A DNA stretch of 64,000 nucleotides from Microbacterium endophyticum (lineage in GTDB: Bacteria; Actinomycetota; Actinomycetes; Actinomycetales; Microbacteriaceae). The DNA is taken from positions 1-64,000 of the forward strand of contig NZ_CP049255.1 in assembly GCF_011047135.1 (NCBI RefSeq). The letters run 5' to 3'. Position 1 is the first letter of the stretch, and every line of letters starts with the position of its first letter. Below the pieces are notes generated by a model. The model was not told the origin of the DNA and searched no databases. It saw nothing but the letters and a program-made list of their open reading frames with translations. The translations under genes and the position numbers were made by a program. Below are positions 1 to 10,157 of this stretch, one piece after another.

Positions 1-1632
<1,632 letters not shown>

Positions 1633-1638
1633 ACAACC

Positions 1639-1644
1639 ATCCTA
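1639..1644 (-). promoter_or_regulatory. -10 box of leaderless pepA promoter
   Basis: On the minus strand TAGGAT is followed by six bases (GGTTGT) and then the pepA ATG. This places the transcription start at or next to the start codon. No good -35 hexamer is evident. Confidence 0.6.
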
Positions 1645-1698
1645 GGTTCGTGTCTCGGGTAGGGCGCGAAAGGCGGACCTACAGGGCGCGTCGGATCG

Positions 1699-1704
1699 TA
1701 GAGT
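1699..1704 (+). promoter_or_regulatory. -10 box of leaderless PAC2-gene promoter
   Basis: TAGAGT is followed by six bases (GGAACT) and the ATG at 1711, the same geometry as the divergent pepA promoter. No Shine-Dalgarno sequence fits between the box and the start. Confidence 0.55.
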
Positions 1705-1710
1705 GGAACT

Positions 1711-2637
1711 ATGTCCCTTTCCGCCTCTTTGTTCGAGAGCCCTGAGCCTTCACCGCACGTGCCACAGGGCCTTCCGCTTGTCATTGCATTGACGGGGTTC
1801 ACTGATGCAGGTGGAACTGTCTCGCAACTCGTGGATTATCTTCGTGGCGAACTAGGTCACGAAGTGATCGCGTCTTATCGCAACGATGTTTTGCTGGATT
1901 ACCGGGCTCGCCGCCCACTTATCTCGTTCGATTCCGATCACCTCACGGCGTACATCCCACCACGCCTCGAGCTCAGCACCGCCCACGATTCGCTGGGGCA
2001 ACCGTTTCTGCTGCTCGCCGGTTACGAACCCGACTTCGGGTGGGAGGCGTTTGTTCAGTCGGTACTGACGTTTGCAGAAAGATATGGGGTGTCCCACGTG
2101 ACATGGGTACACGCCATACCGATGCCGGTCCCGCACACGCGTCCACTGGGAACAACAGTTTCTGGCACACGTAAGGATCTGGCCGAAGCACATTCCGTCT
2201 GGAAACCGCACACGCAGATTCCAGCCACCGTCGGCCATCTCATCGAATATCGATTCGCTCAGCAGGGCGACAAAGTCGCGGGTTTCGCCCTCCTCGTCCC
2301 GCACTACTTGGGCGACACCGAATATCCGGGAGCAACACTCGCTGCTCTTGACAGCATCACGGTCGCGACAGACCTGGTGTTCGCCGTCGACGATCTACGA
2401 GAAGAGAACCGCGAGTACCTCGAAAAAGTCTCGGAACAAGTTGCGGGCAGCGAAGAACTCACAAGAATGCTTGAGAATCTCGAAGAGCGCCATGACGCCT
2501 ACATGGCCGGTTCGACCCTCGGAACTCCCATCCTTCATGCCGGCGATCTGCCCAGTGCTGATGAACTTGCTGCGGAACTAGAGCGTTTTCTTGCGAATCA
2601 TCCTGGTGACGACGACAAGCGAAACCCGCTGCAGTAG
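1711..2637 (+). CDS. PAC2 (proteasome assembly chaperone) family protein
   Basis: A 308-residue protein of the PAC2 family, widespread in actinobacteria. It has the N-terminal block PLVIALTGFTDAGGTVSQL, an LLLAGYEPDFGWEAF block, and a C-terminal acidic helical segment. In eukaryotes PAC2 proteins help assemble 20S proteasomes; the role of the bacterial members is not established. It stands alone, diverging from pepA and upstream of rpoD, with a leaderless start at 1711. Confidence 0.85.
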   Translation: MSLSASLFESPEPSPHVPQGLPLVIALTGFTDAGGTVSQLVDYLRGELGHEVIASYRNDVLLDYRARRPLISFDSDHLTAYIPPRLELSTAHDSLGQPFLLLAGYEPDFGWEAFVQSVLTFAERYGVSHVTWVHAIPMPVPHTRPLGTTVSGTRKDLAEAHSVWKPHTQIPATVGHLIEYRFAQQGDKVAGFALLVPHYLGDTEYPGATLAALDSITVATDLVFAVDDLREENREYLEKVSEQVAGSEELTRMLENLEERHDAYMAGSTLGTPILHAGDLPSADELAAELERFLANHPGDDDKRNPLQ

Positions 2638-2851
2638 GCACGTAAGGAATGTCGGCGGGCATCTGTGCGTTGTGCCTTGCAGAGAATGACTCATCGTGTC
2701 AAGAGCGCGATGACAATGTGAGACAATGGACTTCTTGACCCGTTGTCACGGGGTCTACCGATAGTTTTTTGGTAGTCCGAGTTGACAAGGGTCTTACTAG
2801 TGTCCGAAAACTACCGGATGTGTGAAGATCGCTCCCGGTGAAAGGCGAACC
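2638..2851 (+). promoter_or_regulatory. Leader and promoter region of rpoD
   Basis: A 214-base gap holding the rpoD promoter. A hairpin (GACCCG...CGGGGTC, about 2738-2756) is followed by a second small stem (CTACC...GGTAG) and a run of six T at about 2765-2770, which could terminate the PAC2 transcript. A TTGACA hexamer lies at 2782-2787, but no -10 box sits 16-18 bases downstream, so the exact promoter is unclear. AAAGG at 2841-2845 serves as ribosome-binding site for the GTG at 2852. Confidence 0.35.
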
Positions 2852-4170
<1,319 letters not shown>

Positions 4171-4174
<4 letters not shown>

Positions 4175-4869
4175 TCGGCGACGCAAACGAGGGCAAAGCT
4201 CTCACTGTCCAAATTGACGGTGAGAGCTTTGCCCGAATCCCGATTCGTACGCGAGTCGTCATGCCCGGTGATGACCTGGATGGTTTCATCTCCGAGTACG
4301 CGAAGAGCGCGGTGCGCTCGGGAGACCTTCTCTTCGTCACCGAGAAGATCGTTGCGATCACGCAGGGCCGGTCTTTTCCGATCAGTGAGATCACACCTCG
4401 GCGCCTCGCTCGCGTGCTCTCACGCTACGTCGTTAAAACGCCGTATGGAATCGGTCTCGGCATGCCCGAGACCATGGAAATGGCGCTGCGCGAATGTGGG
4501 ACGCCCCGCATCCTCTTTGCTGCTGCAGTATCTGCAGTGACGAAGGTTTTCGGTCGCCGCGGGGATTTCTACCGTGTCGCGGGCGATAAGGCTCGCGCTA
4601 TCGACGGACCTACGAGCGGCACGATCCCGCCGTACAACGAGGCTGTCGTGCTCGGTCCGGAGCGCCCACGTGACGTCGCAAAGCACCTAAAGAGCCTTCT
4701 TGCCGACGGGGTTGACGTCGCAGTCGTCGATATCAATGACATCGGTGGCAACATTTTGGGTTCAACTCTTGACCGCGCCGGAGAGGCTCGTCTCGTGAAG
4801 ATCTTGAGCGACAACCCGCTTGGCCAGGGCCACCAGTCGACGCCGCTCGGCATTATCCGAGCGGCGTAA
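4171..4869 (+). CDS. Coenzyme F420-0:L-glutamate ligase (CofE)-like protein
   Basis: A 232-residue protein resembling the CofE/FbiB ligase domain, which forms gamma-glutamyl bonds using GTP. Visible blocks are [16 protein letters not shown] (51-66, equivalent to the usual QKIVSKAEG), a [14 protein letters not shown] block, the [18 protein letters not shown] block (133-150) and [10 protein letters not shown] (185-194, the probable metal-binding loop). It differs clearly from true F420 CofE, and no other F420 gene is in the window, so the substrate is probably different. The GTG start overlaps the rpoD stop by four bases, so it is likely translated by coupling to rpoD. It ends 16 bases from the convergent ATP-grasp gene, and the three genes after rpoD look functionally linked. 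Confidence 0.75.
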
Positions 4870-4885
4870 CTGCCGTCTTTTCCGG

Positions 4886-5908
4886 CTAGAACCCGATCGC
4901 TGACCGGTAACGTCCTTTGTTCCCGGTACGGATACCGGTGGCACTGGGTTTGTTCTCGTACACTCCAGCTCCCCAGTTCCCCTCCACGAGCACAGGTCCT
5001 TCTGGCGTGACGACGATGTCCCATCCGACGTACTGCACCTGCGGGATCACACGTGCGACCTGATCGACGAACGCGATGACCTCATCGATCATCGGGAGTT
5101 GGAAATCGGCAATCCGAGCCCCGCTGTCGGGGTGGAATTCGTGCACATGACTGTGTGAGTCGTATCCCGGCCCTCGTGAGCGGCCTCGTTCATCCAGCAT
5201 TGTGTAGAAGCCGCCAAAGGTCATTTGGTCGCTCACTTCTCCGCGACCAAATTTTTGGGCGATCGCGAGAATGTGTGTCTTGGTTCCGTCGAAGAACGCC
5301 GTAACTCGCGTGGTGTTTACCGTGCCGGGACACACAGCAGCGAGGTCGGCATGCTGGTTGATGACTTCTTCAATCAGCAACTCGCCTCGCGAGAGAAGTC
5401 CCGCATGAAAATCAGCCCAGTCTGTGACGTCGGCGGCGTGGTAGCGGTGGACGCCGGTGCCCGCCTGCCCGATTGGTTCTTTCGTGACGATAGTTCCCAG
5501 CCGCTGCGTGAGCTCCTGCACCGCATCTGCGTTACCAGGCTCTACGACGAGCCATTCACGCCGGAGGTACTCGGCGAAAACACGGTCGAACTCGAGCTTG
5601 TCATGAAAGATGTGACGATACGCCGGGTCGTCATACTTCTGAGAAAGCTGATTCGACACAGGGTGGGTCATATAAGTCGCGCGCTCAGCGCGAGTGAGAA
5701 TTGCGAAGTCGTAGTCGACGTAGTCCTGAAAACCGACATTCTTGAAGCCCGCTTGCCAAAGCATGTCGACGACAACTGCGGGAGTCCGCTTGTTGTGGGC
5801 CGCGGAGGTTTCCTTCGCCCGCTCGATGACGGAGCCTACGTCGATTCGTTGCGCACGGGCGGCGAGATAACGAAGACGGGTAGAGAGGCCGAGGCGCTGG
5901 TTTGACAT
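4886..5908 (-). CDS. ATP-grasp ligase, sugar-transfer-associated type
   Basis: A 340-residue ATP-grasp enzyme with the closest resemblance to sugar-transfer-associated / alpha-L-glutamate-ligase-like proteins. It has an N-terminal helical region, a nucleotide-binding Lys block (VTKEPIGQAGTGVHRY), an adenine-contact EEVINQH stretch, and a C-terminal metal site VLVEGNWGAG with Glu309 and Asn311. Members form amide or peptide bonds via an acyl phosphate; the substrate here is unknown. The ATG at 5908 has GGAG eight bases upstream. It is transcribed divergently from the split racemase genes, from a shared -10 region. Confidence 0.8.
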   Translation of the reverse strand: MSNQRLGLSTRLRYLAARAQRIDVGSVIERAKETSAAHNKRTPAVVVDMLWQAGFKNVGFQDYVDYDFAILTRAERATYMTHPVSNQLSQKYDDPAYRHIFHDKLEFDRVFAEYLRREWLVVEPGNADAVQELTQRLGTIVTKEPIGQAGTGVHRYHAADVTDWADFHAGLLSRGELLIEEVINQHADLAAVCPGTVNTTRVTAFFDGTKTHILAIAQKFGRGEVSDQMTFGGFYTMLDERGRSRGPGYDSHSHVHEFHPDSGARIADFQLPMIDEVIAFVDQVARVIPQVQYVGWDIVVTPEGPVLVEGNWGAGVYENKPSATGIRTGNKGRYRSAIGF

Positions 5909-5939
5909 GCATTCTCCGGATAAGAACAGGGGACCCGGA

Positions 5940-5946
5940 TAGTCTA
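5940..5946. promoter_or_regulatory. Palindromic shared -10 element between ATP-grasp and split-racemase genes
   Basis: The seven bases TAGTCTA read TAGTCT on the plus strand (5940-5945, seven bases before the GTG at 5953) and TAGACT on the minus strand (5946-5941, about 32 bases before the ATP-grasp ATG). Both fit actinobacterial -10 boxes, so the two divergent promoters would occupy the same DNA and compete for polymerase. Confidence 0.5.
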
Positions 5947-5952
5947 GATGGC

Positions 5953-6621
5953 GTGAATGTAGACCAGTCGGAAGCCGAGCGCGCCGCTGGAACCTCGACA
6001 CCAATTGCGTTCGTCAATATGACCGCGCTCGTCGAAAATGCGCGCCTCATCGTTGAGGAAGTCGGCACAGATCTGGTGTTAGATCTTCGCGCAAATGCTT
6101 GGGGCTTCGGGGCTGATCGCGTCGCGTCGGTACTTCGCGATGTCGGTCTGGAAGCATCTCGCTTCACGGGCGCCCCGCATCCGGGCTTGACCGAGCGTTT
6201 GTACGGACTCGGCGACGAGCGTTCAGCCTCGGTGCTGAGCCTGCACGGCACTGTGTTATCGGTCAAGCCTTTACTACGCGGCGAGGGCGTGTCGTATGGA
6301 TTTCGACACCGAGCATCAACCGACACAAACGTCGCACTTGTGACTGGCGGGTATGCACAAGGAATAGTGCGTGCATTGGGTAACCAGGCTTACGTCACTG
6401 TCGCGGGCGCGCGGTGCCCGATCGTGGGCCGCGTAGCAATGGATGTGAGTGTGATTGACGTAAGCCACCATCCGGTTCGGCGTGGGGACACTGTGGTGTA
6501 CCTGGGCGACAGTGCATTAGGAGAAACATCGCTGCGCGATTGGTGCGCCATGACGGGGCTGAATGTGCGCGAGATCGTCGCCGGTATTTTGACGCGCGCT
6601 CGAACGGAGCATCATTCGTGA
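5953..6621 (+). CDS. Split alanine racemase, subunit A: C-terminal domain with degenerate barrel stub
   Basis: A 222-residue protein matching alanine racemase at both ends but lacking most of the PLP barrel. Residues 18-66 resemble the first barrel strands, but the PLP-lysine motif (usually KANAYGHG) reads RANAWGFG, with Arg46 in place of Lys and Trp50 in place of Tyr. About 150 barrel residues are missing. Residues 91-222 form the C-terminal beta domain: GEGVSYG with Tyr115 (equivalent to catalytic Tyr265 of Geobacillus Alr), GGYAQG, and VGRVAMD with Met163-Asp164. It cannot hold PLP itself but carries the residues Alr donates to the partner subunit. The GTG start is placed by a TAGTCT box seven bases upstream. 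The stop overlaps subunit B by GTGA. Confidence 0.82.
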   Translation: MNVDQSEAERAAGTSTPIAFVNMTALVENARLIVEEVGTDLVLDLRANAWGFGADRVASVLRDVGLEASRFTGAPHPGLTERLYGLGDERSASVLSLHGTVLSVKPLLRGEGVSYGFRHRASTDTNVALVTGGYAQGIVRALGNQAYVTVAGARCPIVGRVAMDVSVIDVSHHPVRRGDTVVYLGDSALGETSLRDWCAMTGLNVREIVAGILTRARTEHHS

Positions 6622-7643
6622 CGACACACCTGGACGTTGACCTCGGCACGCTTGCCGCGAATATAGCGAGCATCCGACGTCGGATAGATGGCACCGAGCT
6701 CATGCTCGTTGTCAAAGACGACGCCTATGCGCACGGAATCGTTTCCGTTGTCTCTCGGGCATTTGCTGAAGGCGTGCGCTGGTTCGGAGCCTTCGACATC
6801 GCTTCTGCGGCACGGGTTCGCCACGCTGTAGGCGATCGCGCACGTATTTTTGTTTGGATCGCAGTCACGCGGGAAGAAATCGAGGAAGCACTCAGTCTCG
6901 ATCTCGACTTCGGCGTCGGTGACGCTGCGATGCTCGAGGATGTCGCGGCTGCCGCGCTCGATCAACGTGCTCGAGTCCATCTGAAAATCGACACCGGACT
7001 GCACCGCAACGGTATCCGCCCAGAGAGCTGGCGACGGACGGCTGCGCGGGCACACGACCTCGAGATGGCGGGCGCTATTGAGGTTGTTGGTATATGGAGT
7101 CACATTGCCGAAGCATCGGATGACGAGGATGACGAGGCGCGCGAATGTTTTGACCGCGCTGTCAGGGAGGCGCGAGCAGTCGGGCTGAATCCCTCGATCT
7201 TGCATTTGGCCGCAAGCGCCGCATCGTGGGAGCGTCCTGAGTTCCGCTACGATTTGGCTCGAGTCGGAGCATATTGCTACGGCATCCGCCCGGCCGGCGG
7301 TCCGTCAGAGGCCGAGCTCTCCATTTCGCCGGTCGGGTCCCTTTGGGCCGATATCACGGCGGTCGGCGCGGACGTTACGTTGGGGATTGGGTCGCTCCAC
7401 GGACTACCATCGACGCTCGCCGGCAAATGTGAAATTCAGACAAGAGACGGATGGCGGCGTCTCACCCGCATCGGTGACACCGAATCGTGGGCGGAAAGCT
7501 GGCCCTCGGCGCGTGTGGGAGAAGAAGTCAAGATCTACGGCACCGACGCCATGTCGGCGACCGATCTTGCAGAGAAAATAGAAACGATCGGCGAGGAGAT
7601 TGCATTGCGCGTCTCGCCGATCGTTCCTCGAAGGTATGTGTAG
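6618..7643 (+). CDS. Split alanine racemase, subunit B: intact PLP barrel, degenerate C-terminal domain
   Basis: A 341-residue alanine-racemase homologue of nearly full length. The barrel is complete: PLP lysine Lys33 in VVKDDAYAHG, Tyr37, HLKIDTGLHRNG with Lys123 and Arg130, His162 in WSHIAEA, Ser200 in LHLAASAAS, and Arg215 in LARVGAYCYG, which contacts the PLP ring nitrogen. In the C-terminal domain the GxSxxYG motif is replaced by GIGSLHG and the Met-Asp motif is gone, so the acid/base tyrosine normally supplied to the other subunit is missing. Subunit A, overlapping by GTGA just upstream, supplies exactly these. The pair is most simply read as an obligate heterodimer with one active site; the amino acid racemised is unknown. 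It ends three bases from the convergent DUF7455 gene. Confidence 0.84.
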   Translation: MTTHLDVDLGTLAANIASIRRRIDGTELMLVVKDDAYAHGIVSVVSRAFAEGVRWFGAFDIASAARVRHAVGDRARIFVWIAVTREEIEEALSLDLDFGVGDAAMLEDVAAAALDQRARVHLKIDTGLHRNGIRPESWRRTAARAHDLEMAGAIEVVGIWSHIAEASDDEDDEARECFDRAVREARAVGLNPSILHLAASAASWERPEFRYDLARVGAYCYGIRPAGGPSEAELSISPVGSLWADITAVGADVTLGIGSLHGLPSTLAGKCEIQTRDGWRRLTRIGDTESWAESWPSARVGEEVKIYGTDAMSATDLAEKIETIGEEIALRVSPIVPRRYV

Positions 7644-7646
7644 GAG

Positions 7647-7865
7647 CTAAACCGCTTCGGTAAGACGCGATGTCTCGTCGTGCCACGACGTGGCAATGCT
7701 CCGAAGCTTCTCTTCATATTTGCGGCCATGGTGCGCGCAAAAGAGAAGCTCGCTGCCGTTGACCTCGGCGGCGATATAAGCCTGGGCGCCACAAGAGTCG
7801 CAACGGTCGGCGGCGGTCAGGCGGTACTCCATCGTGGGCTCTGCGGTACTCGTGAGCGTTGTCAT
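7647..7865 (-). CDS. Small zinc-ribbon-like protein, DUF7455 family
   Basis: A 72-residue protein with an N-terminal DRCDSCGAQAY motif and a later FCAHHGRKY motif. Together these give a likely Cys4/His metal site. Actinobacteria carry such a protein next to primary sigma factor or topoisomerase genes, as here beside parE; its function is not known to me. The ATG at 7865 has a strong GAGGAGG eight bases upstream and is preferred to longer in-frame starts. A TTGGTA / TGTATG pair with 18-base spacing upstream may be its promoter. Confidence 0.8.
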   Translation of the reverse strand: MTTLTSTAEPTMEYRLTAADRCDSCGAQAYIAAEVNGSELLFCAHHGRKYEEKLRSIATSWHDETSRLTEAV

Positions 7866-8043
7866 GTCGGTGCCTCCTCTGTCATACAGCCTGTGACTGC
7901 GGGTGTTACCAATACAACCACGCGTTTGTTTCTGGTATGCCGCCGTGTGGTGACATTTCGCTGAGCGCGTACGCCGCGGCGTGACAGGCATGCGTCAGCT
8001 GTGAAACGCGCAGAGTGTCTGCGGCCCGCGTGTCGTCAACGCT

Positions 8044-8049
8044 TATAAC
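8044..8049 (+). promoter_or_regulatory. Probable parE -10 box
   Basis: TATAAC lies ten bases before the GTG at 8060, implying a leader of only a few bases. No Shine-Dalgarno sequence is present, and no convincing -35 hexamer is seen. Confidence 0.4.
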
Positions 8050-8059
8050 CTTGAAGATT

Positions 8060-10129
8060 GTGACCCCAGAGTATTCCGCCCACCATCTGCAGGTTCTCGA
8101 AGGACTTGAAGCTGTACGCAAGCGCCCGGGTATGTACATCGGGTCGACCGACTCTCGCGGGCTCATGCACTGCCTGTGGGAGATCATCGATAACTCGGTA
8201 GACGAGGCGCTCGGAGGATACGGCGAGAAGATCGAAATCGTCCTCCATTCCGACGGGAGCGTCGAGGTTCGGGACCGCGCCCGCGGCATTCCGGTCGATA
8301 TCGAGCCGCGCACGGGCTTGAGTGGCGTCGAGGTCGTCTTCACGAAGCTTCACGCGGGCGGCAAGTTCGGGGGCGGCTCCTACGCCGCATCCGGAGGCTT
8401 GCATGGTGTCGGTGCATCCGTGGTCAACGCACTTTCCGAGCGCCTCGATGTAGAGGTCGATCGGGGCGGTAAGACCTGGGCAATGTCCTTCCACCGTGGT
8501 GAACCCGGCAATTTCGCCGGAGACACCCCTGACTCCGCATTCACACCGTTCGAGTTCGGAAGCGAACTGCGGATCGCGGGCAAGGCTCCGCGCGGCGTTA
8601 CCGGCACGCGGATTCGGTATTGGGCCGATAGTCAGATCTTCACCAAGGATGCCGCTTTCAACCTTGCCGAGTTGGAGCAGAGGGCACGTCAGACAGCGTT
8701 TCTCGTTCCGGGCCTTGAGATCGCCATTCGCGATGAGCGCGGCGAAGAGCCCATTGACACGAGTTATCGCTTCGACGGGGGTATCTCGGAATTCGCCGAA
8801 TTTCTTGCCCCCGATGCTCCGATAACCGACATTTGGCGTCTGACCGGATCGGGAACGTTCACCGAGACAGTGCCGGTCCTGCAGCCCACTGGCGCAATGG
8901 TTCCCACGGACCTCGAGCGTACGTGCGAGGTGGATCTCGCGGTCCGCTGGGGGATCGGCTATGAGACGAGCATGCGCTCATTCGTCAACATCATTGCAAC
9001 GCCCAAGGGCGGTACCCATCAACAGGGCTTCGAGCAGGGCTTGATGAAGTTCCTGCGTTCGCAGGTAGACCAAAACGCGCGTCGTCTCAAAGTCGGCAAC
9101 GACAAACTTGAGAAGGATGACATCCTCGCTGGACTCACAGCGGTCTTAACAGTCCGGGTTCCTGAACCGCAGTTCGAGGGGCAGACCAAAGAAATTCTTG
9201 GAACCCCTGCTGTGCGCCAGATCGTGTCACAGGTCGTGACTGCCGCTTTGAAGGAGCGTTTCACATCAACGAAGCGTGATGACAAAGCGCAAACGTCTCA
9301 GCTGCTCGAAAAAATAGTCTCCGAGATGAAAGCACGGATCTCGGCACGCACCCACAAAGAAACCCAGCGCCGGAAGAACGCTCTGGAGTCTTCTACGCTG
9401 CCCGCCAAGCTCGTTGATTGCCGTTCTAGCGACGTCGCCGACTCAGAGCTTTTCATCGTGGAGGGCGACTCCGCTCTCGGCACTGCAAAGCTTGGACGCA
9501 ACAGCGAGTACCAGGCGCTCCTGCCAATCAGGGGCAAGATCCTGAACGTGCAAAAGGCCTCGATCAGTGACATGCTCTCGAACGCTGAATGCGCCTCGAT
9601 CATTCAGGTCGTGGGGGCAGGATCCGGTCGCAGTTTCGATCTGAGCGCGGCGCGCTACGGCAAAATCATTCTGATGAGCGATGCTGACGTTGACGGAGCG
9701 CACATCCGCACGCTCCTTCTCACGCTGTTTTTCCGCTACATGCGTCCACTGATCGAAGACGGTCGCGTGTATGCCGCAGTTCCTCCGCTGCATCGAGTGA
9801 TTGTGCAGCACCCGGGCACTAAGCCGAACGAGATGATCTACACCTACAGCGAGAAGGAGCTTCATGACCTCATGAAGAAGCTTCGCTCGTCGGGCAAGAA
9901 GTGGCAAGAGCCGGTGCAGCGCTACAAGGGCCTCGGCGAGATGGATGCGGAACAGTTGGCGACCACCACGATGGACCGCCAGGGGCGACTGCTGCGCCGC
10001 GTGCGGGTGCAGGATGCCGAAGCTGCGGCGACGGTATTCGAACTGCTCATGGGCAATGAAGTCGCGCCTCGACGCGATTTCATCGTCACCTCCAGCGACC
10101 AGCTTGGCCGGGAACGCATCGACGCGTAG
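8060..10129 (+). CDS. parE: DNA topoisomerase IV subunit B (ParE/GyrB type II topoisomerase ATPase)
   Basis: A 689-residue GHKL ATPase subunit that drives strand passage. The ATP-site Glu/Asn block IIDNSVDEALGG, the glycine-rich GGLHGVGASVVNALS lid and the QTKEILGTPA block are intact. The TOPRIM domain shows EGDSALG and the metal-binding DADVDGAHI. The second GHKL motif reads DRARGIP rather than DNGRGIP. The GTG at 8060 is chosen because relatives begin close to this EYSAHHLQVLEGLEAVRKRPGMY region; longer in-frame starts exist to 8015. The partner parC lies convergently 28 bases after the stop, an unusual tail-to-tail arrangement shared by related actinobacteria. Confidence 0.93.
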   Translation: MTPEYSAHHLQVLEGLEAVRKRPGMYIGSTDSRGLMHCLWEIIDNSVDEALGGYGEKIEIVLHSDGSVEVRDRARGIPVDIEPRTGLSGVEVVFTKLHAGGKFGGGSYAASGGLHGVGASVVNALSERLDVEVDRGGKTWAMSFHRGEPGNFAGDTPDSAFTPFEFGSELRIAGKAPRGVTGTRIRYWADSQIFTKDAAFNLAELEQRARQTAFLVPGLEIAIRDERGEEPIDTSYRFDGGISEFAEFLAPDAPITDIWRLTGSGTFTETVPVLQPTGAMVPTDLERTCEVDLAVRWGIGYETSMRSFVNIIATPKGGTHQQGFEQGLMKFLRSQVDQNARRLKVGNDKLEKDDILAGLTAVLTVRVPEPQFEGQTKEILGTPAVRQIVSQVVTAALKERFTSTKRDDKAQTSQLLEKIVSEMKARISARTHKETQRRKNALESSTLPAKLVDCRSSDVADSELFIVEGDSALGTAKLGRNSEYQALLPIRGKILNVQKASISDMLSNAECASIIQVVGAGSGRSFDLSAARYGKIILMSDADVDGAHIRTLLLTLFFRYMRPLIEDGRVYAAVPPLHRVIVQHPGTKPNEMIYTYSEKELHDLMKKLRSSGKKWQEPVQRYKGLGEMDAEQLATTTMDRQGRLLRRVRVQDAEAAATVFELLMGNEVAPRRDFIVTSSDQLGRERIDA

Positions 10130-10157
10130 TTCGGTGTCGTCGCAGGACAGCTTCGCT

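Noticed and set aside
2782-2803. TTGACA at 2782 with TAGTGT at 2798 as the rpoD promoter
   Set aside because: The spacing is only 10 bases, far below the 16-18 needed, so this pair cannot be one promoter.
5953-7643. One alanine racemase gene broken by a frameshift, or gene A as a decaying pseudogene
   Set aside because: Both frames are open, joined by a 4-base start/stop overlap, and gene A keeps catalytic Tyr115 and Met163-Asp164. The domain order (C-domain first) cannot arise by frameshift from a normal gene.
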